Shown here: positions 19,240 to 27,442 of the stretch, one piece after another | Layout of the letters: each line of letters opens with the position of its first letter | Numbering within the stretch: the stretch's first letter is position 1 | Assembly (NCBI GenBank): GCA_029855935.1 | Contig: JAGSHN010000023.1 | Location: 62,001 to 126,000, forward strand | Reading direction: 5' to 3' | DNA length: 64,000 nucleotides | Origin: Candidatus Thorarchaeota archaeon | Lineage (GTDB): Archaea > Asgardarchaeota > Thorarchaeia > Thorarchaeales > Thorarchaeaceae | Position numbers and translations under genes: made by a program | Notes under the pieces: generated by a model | The model's database searches: none | Told to the model about the DNA's origin: nothing | The model's input: only the letters and a program-made list of their open reading frames with translations

Positions 19240-20193
19240 TCACCGAACTCCAAACCAAGACCTAAGTAGGAGGCTCGAATAGATATCACACCTCTCAGCC
19301 TCTGCAGGCCCGAACGAGGGAACGTCCTTGGCGTGTACCCTATTTCGGAGCTTTACGAGCTCCCCCGCAAGATAGTCTTCAAAGCTGTTCCGGTCCACAA
19401 CGCCAAAGGCTCTCAACGCACCCAACAGCTGGCCAGCCGTGAGCCTGTCAATACCCTTGGAGCCGAATCTCTTCCGTATGGCCTCCCATTCATCGGGTCT
19501 CTCGGCGACCACTGACTCGAGAAGCCTCTTCATAGCAGCCTCGAAGGCCTTTGACGTCTCTACAACAACATTCGCCCACTGTTCTTGCCAGAGGCTGGTC
19601 TTTGCCTGAAAGACGTGATTCCACACAGTCTCAGGAAGGTTTGTGATGAAGAGAGCAGCTGGCGTATTCAGGGCATCCATTCCAGCAGACGTCAGGTACA
19701 ACCTCACCTCGTCCCTTTCAGGCGCCAAGAGGCCGAGCAGAATCAACTTGCTGACCCTCCGGTAGAACTCGTTGCCAGGGGGGACGATACCACGCTTCCA
19801 CAGTCGTTCCTCAAGATCAAGAACGTGGCCACCGATCTCACGTAGGGCTGAGAGGACTTCGCGGTCCACGGAGTCCGCGAGAAGATACGGTGCCTGACGA
19901 TGAGCGTCAACTTCGATTGCGGGCCTCTCCCTCTCCACTCTCTCCATGATCTCGCGCCACTTGGCTCGTCTCTCACGTACAATCCAGATGAAATGCGTGA
20001 GTCCGACCACGACTCCCAGCAGGCCAATCACCAGCAGGACAACCAGCTCAATGACTCCACCCGCAGCGGTCAACAGGCCCAGGCCCGGAAAGAGCAGGTG
20101 GAGCACAATGATGAGTGCTGCCGTAGCCAAAGCGATGACACCGATCTGAGTGAAGTACGTGACAGCTAGGCGGTATAGGCGTCCGGACTCCAT
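19240..20193 (-). CDS. Two-helix membrane protein with winged-helix-like and possible HEPN-like C-terminal domains
   Basis: ATG 20193 was chosen because GGAGG lies nine bases upstream. Two hydrophobic helices (VIALATAALIIVLHLLF and IELVVLLVIGLLGVVVGL) anchor the protein. The cytoplasmic part has a predicted winged-helix-like stretch (FYRRVSKLILLGLLAPERDE). It ends in an all-helical region with KAFEAAMKRLLESVV and LVKLRNRVHAKD. Rx3H and its setting resemble the RNA-binding HEPN or Swt1-like C-terminal domains used in abortive-infection proteins, but the match is weak. I recognise no named family. It is transcribed alone. Confidence 0.6.
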   Translation of the reverse strand: MESGRLYRLAVTYFTQIGVIALATAALIIVLHLLFPGLGLLTAAGGVIELVVLLVIGLLGVVVGLTHFIWIVRERRAKWREIMERVERERPAIEVDAHRQAPYLLADSVDREVLSALREIGGHVLDLEERLWKRGIVPPGNEFYRRVSKLILLGLLAPERDEVRLYLTSAGMDALNTPAALFITNLPETVWNHVFQAKTSLWQEQWANVVVETSKAFEAAMKRLLESVVAERPDEWEAIRKRFGSKGIDRLTAGQLLGALRAFGVVDRNSFEDYLAGELVKLRNRVHAKDVPSFGPAEAERCDIYSSLLLRSWFGVR

Positions 20194-20298
20194 CTCCACA
20201 GCCCTCCGCGGCGTGGTGAAACATTCCCTGGAGACATTCCATCTAGACCTCACAGGTATGGCGAGAGAGCACCAGACAATGACCAAATCAATGTTCAC

Positions 20299-20643
20299 AC
20301 TGGTATATGTTCTACCAAGCGGGGGAAATCTCGCCTGATGTGCGTGCCACTGCTACGACGCAGCGTTCTCCTCAACGGCAAGCAGAAATGCGGCCACAGC
20401 GCCGAACAGTCTTTCAAATCAAGAAATCACTCTCAGTGGGAAACGTGATGCGTCCGAATATCACACCGAAGTGAGTTTCAAACAGACCAGACCACGTGAG
20501 AGGGGCCCAGAAAAACGGTGAGGCAAGGCGGAACAGGATGTGTCTGTCGCCCTGCCTCTGAGTTGGCTGCCCCTCGGATACGTCGCCAATCGCCCAAAGT
20601 CCAGAACGGGACCCTCTTATGCAAGGGCCTATTGCTAAATCTT
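20299..20643. other. Intergenic stretch, no gene seen
   Basis: No open frame of convincing composition and no repeat are visible between the two minus-strand genes. Confidence 0.5.
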
Positions 20644-20898
20644 CTAGTCAGGTGAGTCCAGGTGCTCCTGCACGATGCGCTTGACCCACGAGATGGGATG
20701 CTCCGGCTTCTGTCCGCTCCCGTAGATCTCTTCCATCGCCTTCTTGAACCGGCTGTAGTTCGTCTCGAAGTCGATCTCCACATCCCAGTTCTCGTTGATC
20801 CATTCCTGTAACTCTTCGTAGTAAGGCACATACCTCCAGGCAAGTCCCATAGTGAGTTTCTTCCCGTCAGGCAGTCTGAATACGTACATCCTCGTCAC
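20644..20898 (-). CDS. Small conserved-looking protein of unknown function
   Basis: This is an 84-residue soluble protein rich in aromatic and acidic residues (WRYVPYYEELQEWINENWDV). GTG 20898 has GGGGGA about eight bases upstream. I recognise no family, and no cysteine cluster or membrane segment is present. Codon use looks normal for the window, which favours a real gene. It stands alone between two non-coding stretches. Confidence 0.55.
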   Translation of the reverse strand: MTRMYVFRLPDGKKLTMGLAWRYVPYYEELQEWINENWDVEIDFETNYSRFKKAMEEIYGSGQKPEHPISWVKRIVQEHLDSPD

Positions 20899-21511
20899 TT
20901 GCGAAGTCCCCCATTACATGTATGGCGCGAAGACAGAAGAAATTTTCTCGTATAGACTCCCGCGTTGCCGAAGCAAGTGTCGACAACAACCGGACTTGAA
21001 CCTGCTCTCACACCTTAACCGACGTGGATCGCACGCACAAAGGGGGAGTCAATGGTGCGGCCCTTGAGCCCGCAGTCTGAGACAGGTCTCACACAGGAAG
21101 AGAGCGGTTGCGGACGGAGAAGGCCACTCAAGACTTGGCCCAGTTTCCGAAGCACCAAGAGATCAGTCAGAACTGGCACTGATACACCAGCCTCAATCCA
21201 CACCTATGTCCATCTACGAGCAGGCTGACTCATCTGTCTCCAAGCCCGAAGACTGTGACTCCGTGTTCAACGAATGCCCTCCCGCACCGGGGTCTCGCAT
21301 CAGGTGTCATTGCCGCTTCCTGGTAGTCCCTCGACCAGGACGCGGAATATCGCATCAAGCCCCCAATTTGACGCTCTGGAGCCCTCCCGCAGCATACGTT
21401 TCATCTACATCCCATGGTGGGTCGAGCAAGGGCCATGAAGAGTGAGAACTTCACCGATGCTCCAGCCAATCTGAACAAGGTTTATTCCAGCGCGGATCAA
21501 GGAACAACGGT
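20899..21511. other. Intergenic stretch, no gene seen
   Basis: About 610 bases before the WD40 gene contain only short overlapping open frames without family resemblance; it may include that gene's promoter. Confidence 0.5.
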
Positions 21512-23113
21512 ATGCGGAGCGCGGGTGTGCGAGTCCCCATAGGAGAGTTTCGAGGTCATGCCGGCCCTGTGAGTTGCGTTACATTCTCCCCCGATGGACG
21601 CTGGATTGCCTCGGGTGGTACTGACCAAGTCACCCGACTCTGGGATGTCCAGACGGGTCATCCTCTCGTTGTCCTAGAGGGCCACTCATTCTGGGTCTTC
21701 TGGGTGGCATTCTCGCCTGACGGACGGCTACTCGCCACTGCGTCGGCGGACAAGAGCATCCGTTTCTGGGATACAGTGTCTGGCGAGTACGTGGACATCA
21801 TCGTAGACCACTCAGACTGGGTGAGGACCGTCACATTCTCACCGGACGGGCAGCTCCTCGCATCCTGTTCGAGGGACGGGACAGTGCGGCTGTGGGATGC
21901 ACGGACACGCGACTGTATCAGAGTCATCTCAGACAGACTAAGTGAGATCAACTCAGTGGCGTTTCAGCCCGGTGGCTCGATGATTGCAGCAGGACTATGC
22001 TATGGAGTCATACGACTCTGGGACCACAAGACAGGCGAATGCCTCAGAACACTCAGTGCCGGTACTGGGAGGGTCAATTCGGTGGCGTTCTCGCCTGACG
22101 GAGGGCTGCTGGCATCAGGCTCAGACTACGGCGCAGTACATCTGTGGGATGCGGAGAGCGGCGATTGCCTGTTCGTGCTCAAGGGTCATATATCCAATGT
22201 GAGATCAGTGTCATTCAGTCCTGACGGTCGGACACTTGCCTCCAGCTCCTCGGACGGGTCAATATGGCTCCACGATGTAAGGAGTGGAGAACGTCTCGCT
22301 CTATTTGAGGGCCACATAGGGCGTGTGGACTCAGTTGCATTCTCCCCGAATGGGCGACTGCTGGCCTCCGGTTCGGATGACCTGACCATCCGGCTGTGGG
22401 ACATCGAGAGCGGTACCTGTGAGAGGGTTCTCGGGAGAAGTCCACCGTATGCCTATTCAGCTGTGCTGTCACCTGACCAATCCATTCTGGCCGTAGGTCA
22501 TTCAGACGGGTCGATCAATCTGTGGGATGTACGAACACGTACAGTCCTCAGGACATTGAGGGGTCACTCCTGTGGTGTATTCGAGTTGGCGTTCTCTCAT
22601 AGCGGCCTGCTGCTGGCATCTGGCGCCAGTGAGAGCGGCGTAAGGCTCTGGGACGTGACCTCCGGAGAGTGCATCAGAGAGATGCACACTCCCCTCACAA
22701 TGCCAAGTTCTCTCTCCTTCTCCTCTGATGACTCGATCCTGCGCGTGGGACTCTCAGGACTCGAAGACGGATACTATGATGTGGAAACTGGACAGCAGCT
22801 GTTGACTGTATCGAATCAGGTACAGGTCAAAGACGGGGACCACAAATGGGATGATTGTCTCCAGGACAACATCGACGCAATGACCAACGACACACGCGTC
22901 GAGATATTCGTTGAGATTGCCTACCTCGAAGTGAGTATGAACGGACTGGGAATCGAGGACCCGAGCAGTCCTCTTGTGAGCCTCTTGAGGTCATACGTAA
23001 CAAATCCCCAGTGGGTCTGGATTGGAAATGGCGTCTGGATAAATTACGCCTTCACAGAGGAGGGGTTGCTGAAAGAACGTGCTCGACAGATAATTTCGCA
23101 GATCAAGACCTGA
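21512..23113 (+). CDS. WD40-repeat protein, ten repeats
   Basis: WD40 proteins form beta-propeller scaffolds for complexes. Ten repeats of about 42 residues are seen, with the core pattern VxFSPDGRxLASGSxDxxIRLWD, from FRGHAGPVSCVTFSPDGRW to the degenerate tenth (FSSDDSILRVG, YYDVETG). Seven or eight blades are usual for one propeller, so ten may be one large or two smaller ones. A C-terminal tail of about 90 residues (IFVEIAYLEVSMNGLGIEDP and on) does not look like a WD repeat and may be a small helical domain. No signal peptide is present, so it should be cytoplasmic. It has no obvious operon partner, and its function cannot be assigned. Confidence 0.9.
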   Translation: MRSAGVRVPIGEFRGHAGPVSCVTFSPDGRWIASGGTDQVTRLWDVQTGHPLVVLEGHSFWVFWVAFSPDGRLLATASADKSIRFWDTVSGEYVDIIVDHSDWVRTVTFSPDGQLLASCSRDGTVRLWDARTRDCIRVISDRLSEINSVAFQPGGSMIAAGLCYGVIRLWDHKTGECLRTLSAGTGRVNSVAFSPDGGLLASGSDYGAVHLWDAESGDCLFVLKGHISNVRSVSFSPDGRTLASSSSDGSIWLHDVRSGERLALFEGHIGRVDSVAFSPNGRLLASGSDDLTIRLWDIESGTCERVLGRSPPYAYSAVLSPDQSILAVGHSDGSINLWDVRTRTVLRTLRGHSCGVFELAFSHSGLLLASGASESGVRLWDVTSGECIREMHTPLTMPSSLSFSSDDSILRVGLSGLEDGYYDVETGQQLLTVSNQVQVKDGDHKWDDCLQDNIDAMTNDTRVEIFVEIAYLEVSMNGLGIEDPSSPLVSLLRSYVTNPQWVWIGNGVWINYAFTEEGLLKERARQIISQIKT

Positions 23114-23476
23114 CCAAGCCTGACGCAGACAGTGCTACGGTGACATGACTTCAAGACAGAGGGAGACGATAAGGCGACGCGTGGAACGTATCTCTCGCAT
23201 GACCGGGTGGGCAAAGGAAAACACGATGGACGTCAAATAGCCGCGTTTCTCAACAGTTCCAAGAACTGATTCGAGGGCGATACGACCGAACCCACATTCC
23301 AGATGACCTCTAGCAAAGCCGTCGCCCCACACACGAATTGTCCTCCGTGGCGTCGTTGCTGCTCTGGGCGTTTCACGCGATTCTCCACCAGTAGTCTGTG
23401 CACGCAGCAACTATGGTTTCTATAAGGGATGACCGACACAGGTATCAAAGGATGCAGGAACGTACGTTGCAGGCGG

Positions 23477-23896
23477 ATGACCGTGGAGATTGATTCGAAA
23501 AGACTGGCCCGCTACAGACAGAAGACTCGCCGGATCTTGTCTGCACTCGAAGAACTATTCAGCAGGCCCTCCAGACCACGGGGTCTGGTCCTGAGAGGGA
23601 TATACTACAACATCATCACGGCAATCGAGAGTGCTATGGATATTGCAGCTATGCTGGTCCGAGACTTGAGAGACGTACCAGTGGGCGACACGGAGAATGT
23701 AGGTGTCCTCACTCAGCACGGGATGCTGACCCAAGATCTGGCCCAGCGCCTGCTGCGCTGCATCGCACTGAGGAATGTCCTGATTCATAGATACAACGGG
23801 ATAGACGAACAACGCGTGATGGAATCGATATCAGAGGTCGACGGAATCCTGCGGGAGTATGTTGAGGTAGTGGAGGGACTCGTTGGTGGACCTTGA
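23477..23896 (+). CDS. hepT: HepT-type HEPN ribonuclease toxin
   Basis: This HEPN ribonuclease toxin is partner of the adjacent MntA-type nucleotidyltransferase. ATG 23477 begins MTVEIDSKRLARYRQKTRR, the usual HepT start. The catalytic Rx4H motif RNVLIHRYNGID is complete, in the family's position near residue 108. The length of 139 fits. The gene overlaps the next by 14 bases, as in hepT-mntA operons. Known MntA enzymes modify HepT to silence it, so the pair should be self-regulating. The motif shows no damage. Confidence 0.88.
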   Translation: MTVEIDSKRLARYRQKTRRILSALEELFSRPSRPRGLVLRGIYYNIITAIESAMDIAAMLVRDLRDVPVGDTENVGVLTQHGMLTQDLAQRLLRCIALRNVLIHRYNGIDEQRVMESISEVDGILREYVEVVEGLVGGP

Positions 23897-24515
23897 GGAG
23901 GTACGGCGAGAACTGGCATTTCTTTCGGGATGGGAGGTCATAGCGTTTGGCTCTGCGGTCAGAGGTCAGGCCGGGCCTCAATCAGACATCGATATTGCAA
24001 TAATCACGCGGACTCAGGACGCAGACGCACACTGGAGGCTCAGGATGGATGCCCTTAGCAAAGCGCCGGAGCGGTATGACATCCAGATTCTCGAGGACCT
24101 GCCGATAGTCGTGATTGCTGACATCCTCGATAACTATGTGGTCGTCTTCGGAGACCCGCCAGCGATAGGAGAGTATCTGTACACGTACCGGAGGGAGTGG
24201 GAGAGATATCAGCGGCGATTCGAGCTGCCCTCTCTGGATGAGATCAAGAGGGGAGTAGGACACTCACACGGCCAAGTAGAGGATTCAGAGAGGGCGTCAC
24301 CACCTAGAACAGGGAACCTCCGGCTGGCCCCAGACCCCGCCGGTCGTGTCCTGCGCCCCTGGGCCTCTTCCCGAGGGGGGCGCACGCCCTATTTCAAGAC
24401 AGTGAAGTCCTTAGTGCAGGAAAGAATGGTATCAAAGTGGGTCAAGGCAGGACAGCACCTCACGGCACTGTCGAACGATAACACTACTCGATACCAATTC
24501 GCGAGGCGACCTTGA
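23883..24515 (+). CDS. mntA: MntA-type nucleotidyltransferase antitoxin with C-terminal read-through extension
   Basis: The enzyme would add nucleotides to the HepT toxin encoded just upstream, with which it overlaps. The active-site pattern GSAVRGQAGPQSDIDIAI is intact (GS then DxD). Homologues end after about 130-140 residues, near RRFELPSLDEIKRG here. This frame continues about 80 residues (GVGHSHGQVEDSERASPP and so on) with low-complexity composition, which suggests the native stop has been lost or that the tail is unusual. Start codon is TTG 23883 or GTG 23886. The tail runs into the mscL gene on the other strand. Confidence 0.82.
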   Translation: MVDLEEVRRELAFLSGWEVIAFGSAVRGQAGPQSDIDIAIITRTQDADAHWRLRMDALSKAPERYDIQILEDLPIVVIADILDNYVVVFGDPPAIGEYLYTYRREWERYQRRFELPSLDEIKRGVGHSHGQVEDSERASPPRTGNLRLAPDPAGRVLRPWASSRGGRTPYFKTVKSLVQERMVSKWVKAGQHLTALSNDNTTRYQFARRP

Positions 24516-24849
24516 CAAGCAGGAACACGACGAGTGCCACAATCAGGAACGTGATCAGCTCGCCGACAAAATGCCCCACTCTGAAGGTATAGACCGATAT
24601 CTCCTCCCAGGGAATGTCCGGGATGAAGAAGTTGATCACAGGCATTATGAGGTCATCGACAAGGGCCTGAACCAGCAGACCGAGATATATGCCGAGGATG
24701 AACGCGACAGCCAGCCCGAGCACCTTGTACTTGGACAGGAATGCCACAAACTCGTCCAAGAACCCCTCCGGCGGTGGAGGAGGCGGCGGCGGTTCAAGCA
24801 GCTTTCGTATTGCTCTCAGTTCCTCAAGTATCGCTTCCTCTCTCTCCAT
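24484..24849 (-). CDS. mscL: Large-conductance mechanosensitive channel MscL
   Basis: This membrane channel opens under tension to release solutes during osmotic downshock. ATG 24849 was chosen, with GGAGGTG about ten bases upstream. An unusual short N-terminal helix and a poly-proline stretch precede the conserved FLDEFVAFLSKYKVLGLAVA and first helix FILGIYLGLLVQALVDDLIMP. The second helix, FVGELITFLIVALVVFLLV, precedes a short C-terminal tail. Length is 121 residues, close to the family norm. The gene stands alone; its 3' end overlaps the extended tail of the mntA frame on the other strand. Confidence 0.9.
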   Translation of the reverse strand: MEREEAILEELRAIRKLLEPPPPPPPPEGFLDEFVAFLSKYKVLGLAVAFILGIYLGLLVQALVDDLIMPVINFFIPDIPWEEISVYTFRVGHFVGELITFLIVALVVFLLVKVASRIGIE

Positions 24850-25078
24850 CTTGTGCAACACCTCCAGCTCAACTGCGACAGTCAGATGAACAGTGGTCAA
24901 CAGAGATGGACTGCTCCTATTTTACAGTTGTCACCCGTCGACTTTCGCGGCTTCAGTCAAGACAAGAAGGAATAGAGTGAGCCAACGAACATTCCGCTCG
25001 CGCGACCGAGTGGGCGTGGGACGACAGGGCAAACGAGTACCCGAATCGACGATCCCAGAGAACAGGGCTCATCGTTCA

Positions 25079-25582
25079 CTAGACCCATTTCACCCGCTCG
25101 CAGCCCCACTCGCGCAACATCCTCGCCAGCTCACCAGTGTGATGCATCGAATGTCGCAGCAGGTAGACAAGCTTCTCAAAGATACTCGAGAACCAGTGAA
25201 AGCCATCCTGAGGTCGAAGGTCTGCGTCAACAACAGACGAGAGGTAGGTGGTCAGACGCTCCGAGACATCATCAAGGTAGCTGATCACAATCTCCTTTGT
25301 GATCTTGGGCAAAACCTCACGCTCGACATCAGTATCCTCGGACCACTCGAATCCCGCATGTCCGCCCCATCTCATCCCCTCGGGCGTGTCCCTTGAGTAG
25401 AAGTCCATAGTCTCGACCACGTGGTAGGCAGTCAGTGAGAAGTACCACTCTCTGGAGCCCCTATGCCACAACCCGTCCGGAACCTTGTCGACAGCCTGTC
25501 GGAGCATATCCCAACTGGCGCGAAACTGACTGAGCAGTGCAGGACCTAGCATTCTCTCGTCTGGCACTTGGACAGTCACCAC
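25079..25582 (-). CDS. DinB-like four-helix protein
   Basis: This belongs to the DinB/YfiT-like family, small four-helix proteins that bind a metal through three histidines. Two His positions are visible in YHVVETMDFYS and one in LLRHSMHHTGEL. The family includes thiol transferases and DNA-damage-induced proteins in bacteria; archaeal roles are mostly unknown. The GTG start at 25582 is the likeliest, as it gives a complete first helix (LLSQFRASWDMLRQAVDKVP). Length is 167 residues, normal. It has no operon partner. Confidence 0.78.
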   Translation of the reverse strand: MVTVQVPDERMLGPALLSQFRASWDMLRQAVDKVPDGLWHRGSREWYFSLTAYHVVETMDFYSRDTPEGMRWGGHAGFEWSEDTDVEREVLPKITKEIVISYLDDVSERLTTYLSSVVDADLRPQDGFHWFSSIFEKLVYLLRHSMHHTGELARMLREWGCERVKWV

Positions 25583-26007
25583 AACGGAACAGGAACAGAA
25601 GAACCACTTGAGTTTTATGACGGTTCACGACGAACAACCCCGTACTGGTATTCCGCTGTTCTCCGTCCCGATGTGAAGATCAGTACGCGACGTTCATTCC
25701 CTTTGCAGCCTCTGGAATCTGACCTGAAGGCTACCCTGAACCCCTGCAGAAAACGCCCATTCGGCCCCCGGCTTGGCCGGAGCACGCCACCTCATTGGAA
25801 TACGCTGTCTCCCCGCGGCAGATCCGTCATCTGTCGAACTGTAGCCAGACCCGAGCCGGTGACATGCACGCAATGTTTTTCTTGGCCGCAACGGCCCCCC
25901 GCCGGGGTTCGGACCCCGGATGTCAAATGGCACCCGTGAACCAACATCGGCTCGGGAAACCGAGGCCATTCCCAATAGAGAAGAAAAGCGGATAGGTGTT
26001 GAACGCA
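25583..26007. other. Intergenic stretch with a possible structured RNA
   Basis: No gene is convincing. Around 25860-25925 there are three nested or adjacent stems, listed separately. Confidence 0.4.
25860..25925 (+). ncRNA. Candidate 66-base three-stem structured element
   Basis: An outer stem pairs TGACAT (25860-25865) with ATGTCA (25920-25925). Inside, GGCCG-CAA-CGGCC (25884-25896) and CCGGGG-TTCGGA-CCCCGG (25902-25919) form two perfect hairpins, the second stacking directly on the outer stem. It could be a small RNA, a degraded tRNA half or an operator-like region. No transcript is proven. Confidence 0.3.
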
Positions 26008-26136
26008 ATGCCGACGTGTAGGGACTGCAAGTTCTACAAGCCAATCGACGACACGAAGGGGGACTGCCTTGGCCACGAGGTCCCTGGGGACAGGGACGCA
26101 AAGCTCTGTCCTGCGAAGGCATTCACGCCCAAATGA
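26008..26136 (+). CDS. 42-residue cysteine-rich protein like glycyl-radical-enzyme small subunits
   Basis: Although very short, the product has the pattern of small iron-sulfur subunits of benzylsuccinate synthase and hydroxyphenylacetate decarboxylase: CRDCKFYKPIDDTKGDCLGH, then LCPAKAFTPK. The four or so cysteines likely hold a 4Fe-4S cluster. Such subunits support a glycyl-radical catalytic subunit. No glycyl-radical enzyme or activase is in this window, so its partner must be elsewhere or the gene is an orphan. The ATG start is the only one available. Composition matches its surroundings. Confidence 0.6.
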   Translation: MPTCRDCKFYKPIDDTKGDCLGHEVPGDRDAKLCPAKAFTPK

Positions 26137-26510
26137 CTAGCGACACATAGCTGGGACTTCGATTCTGCTCTCTGAAGCTCAGCTGAGAGAGAAAAAGCAG
26201 GTCCAAGCCGAGTGCTGGTTAGTCGAGTTTCACCATATCGCTTGCAGCAGGGTCCACTCCGCAATCACAACTGCGCAGAGTCCCGAGAGGGCAAATGCTT
26301 CCTGCGACATGCTGCACGCTTGAAGTCAGCACAGAACAGACTCATCCAGGAAACCGAAGAAACCCCCATGCGTGGACGGACTTTGTTCCTGTACGTGAGA
26401 AACCAGTACCTCCACAAAAGAACCGACCTACCGTGTGAGTCTGACTAGGGCTTAGTTCCGTCGCTATGTTAATGACCACCCGTTGACCACCATGCCCGAA
26501 GCGAAGCCGA
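26137..26510. other. Intergenic stretch, no gene seen
   Basis: About 370 bases before the second hepT contain no convincing gene, repeat or promoter signal. Confidence 0.5.
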
Positions 26511-26933
26511 ATGACCGAGATTGACAAGGATCTTGTCACACGCCGACTGGCCGAGATCAAGAGGTGGGTCTACGATATCAGGGCAATTGTGGAACAGGGC
26601 CTCGACAAGTTCCTGTCTGACCCCTACGTCGTAGATGCGGTAAAGTACAGATTGATTGTGATTATGGAGGCATGCATCTCAGTCTGCAGTCACATCATCA
26701 CAAGGACGACGCGGACAGTCCCCAGGACCTGCGCCGACTGCTTTGCGCTGTTGAGCCAACAGGGCATCCTGTCAAAAGAGTTGGCCGAGAGGTTGGGGGA
26801 GATGGCAAAGTTCACGAGTACACTTGCCCACATCAATCGGAAGGTAGATGACAAGAAGGTCTACCAGATAATGAGGGATGACATAGGCGACATCGAGATG
26901 TTTGTGCAAAGGGTGAGTGAGTACATTGGCTAG
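26511..26933 (+). CDS. hepT: HepT-type HEPN protein with altered catalytic motif
   Basis: This is a second HepT/MntA module. The helical HEPN framework is clear: RRLAEIKRWVYDIRAIVEQG, then ILSKELAERLGEMAKF. However, the expected RNxLxH active site is TSTLAH, so the catalytic Arg and adjacent Asn are both replaced (R to T, N to S), whereas the neighbouring module at 23477 keeps RNVLIH. RNase activity is probably lost. It overlaps the following mntA-type gene by 17 bases and lies in the same order (hepT first). Length of 140 residues is normal, so it may still bind MntA or RNA. Confidence 0.82.
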   Translation: MTEIDKDLVTRRLAEIKRWVYDIRAIVEQGLDKFLSDPYVVDAVKYRLIVIMEACISVCSHIITRTTRTVPRTCADCFALLSQQGILSKELAERLGEMAKFTSTLAHINRKVDDKKVYQIMRDDIGDIEMFVQRVSEYIG

Positions 26934-27315
26934 CAGAGAAGAGATTCTCAACAGGGTCAGGCAGCTCCTGCTCCAACAGGATGAGGTCGTGTTTGCCTAC
27001 GTGTTTGGTAGCTTTCTCAGGGGGCCATTCAGAGATATCGACATAGCCGTATTTGTCGACGAAAACCGCGTATCAGACTACCTCAAGTTTGGTCTGAGGC
27101 TCGCAGCGAGAATGGAGAGGGAGATCCACTTGCCCGTTGACCTCAGGGTCCTGAACGACGCCCCGCTGTGTTTCCAGTACGCCGTTATCAAGGGAGAAGT
27201 GTTGATCTCCAGGGACGAAGAGACAAGGTGCAGCTTTGTCGAGAGAGTGATTGTTGAGTATCTTGACTTCAGAGAGTTCGAGAGACGGGCCATCCGCGAT
27301 ATCATCTCGGCATAG
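26917..27315 (+). CDS. mntA: MntA-type nucleotidyltransferase antitoxin
   Basis: This is the partner of the preceding HepT. Its active site FGSFLRGPFRDIDIAVFV is intact, with GS and the two metal-binding Asp residues. Length of 132 residues is normal and the C-terminal helices (VEYLDFREFERRAIRDII) match the family. It starts inside the hepT gene at GTG 26917 or TTG 26926, so translation is probably coupled. Intact antitoxin next to a toxin lacking its catalytic Arg is consistent with toxin inactivation. Confidence 0.85.
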   Translation: MSTLASREEILNRVRQLLLQQDEVVFAYVFGSFLRGPFRDIDIAVFVDENRVSDYLKFGLRLAARMEREIHLPVDLRVLNDAPLCFQYAVIKGEVLISRDEETRCSFVERVIVEYLDFREFERRAIRDIISA

Positions 27316-27442
27316 TGGTTCAGTCGTTGTTGCTCGTGAAGCGAGTACTCGCAGGGATGTTTCCAGTGCTACTGAATTCCTTGGGCCTTCTGCAAGGCGC
27401 TCTGTCGACACTGATATTCCTCCGCACGGGGACTGATTATCC

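Noticed and set aside
25902-25919. tRNA T-arm-like sequence
   Set aside because: The loop is TTCGGA, with one base too few and no complete D-arm, anticodon arm or acceptor.
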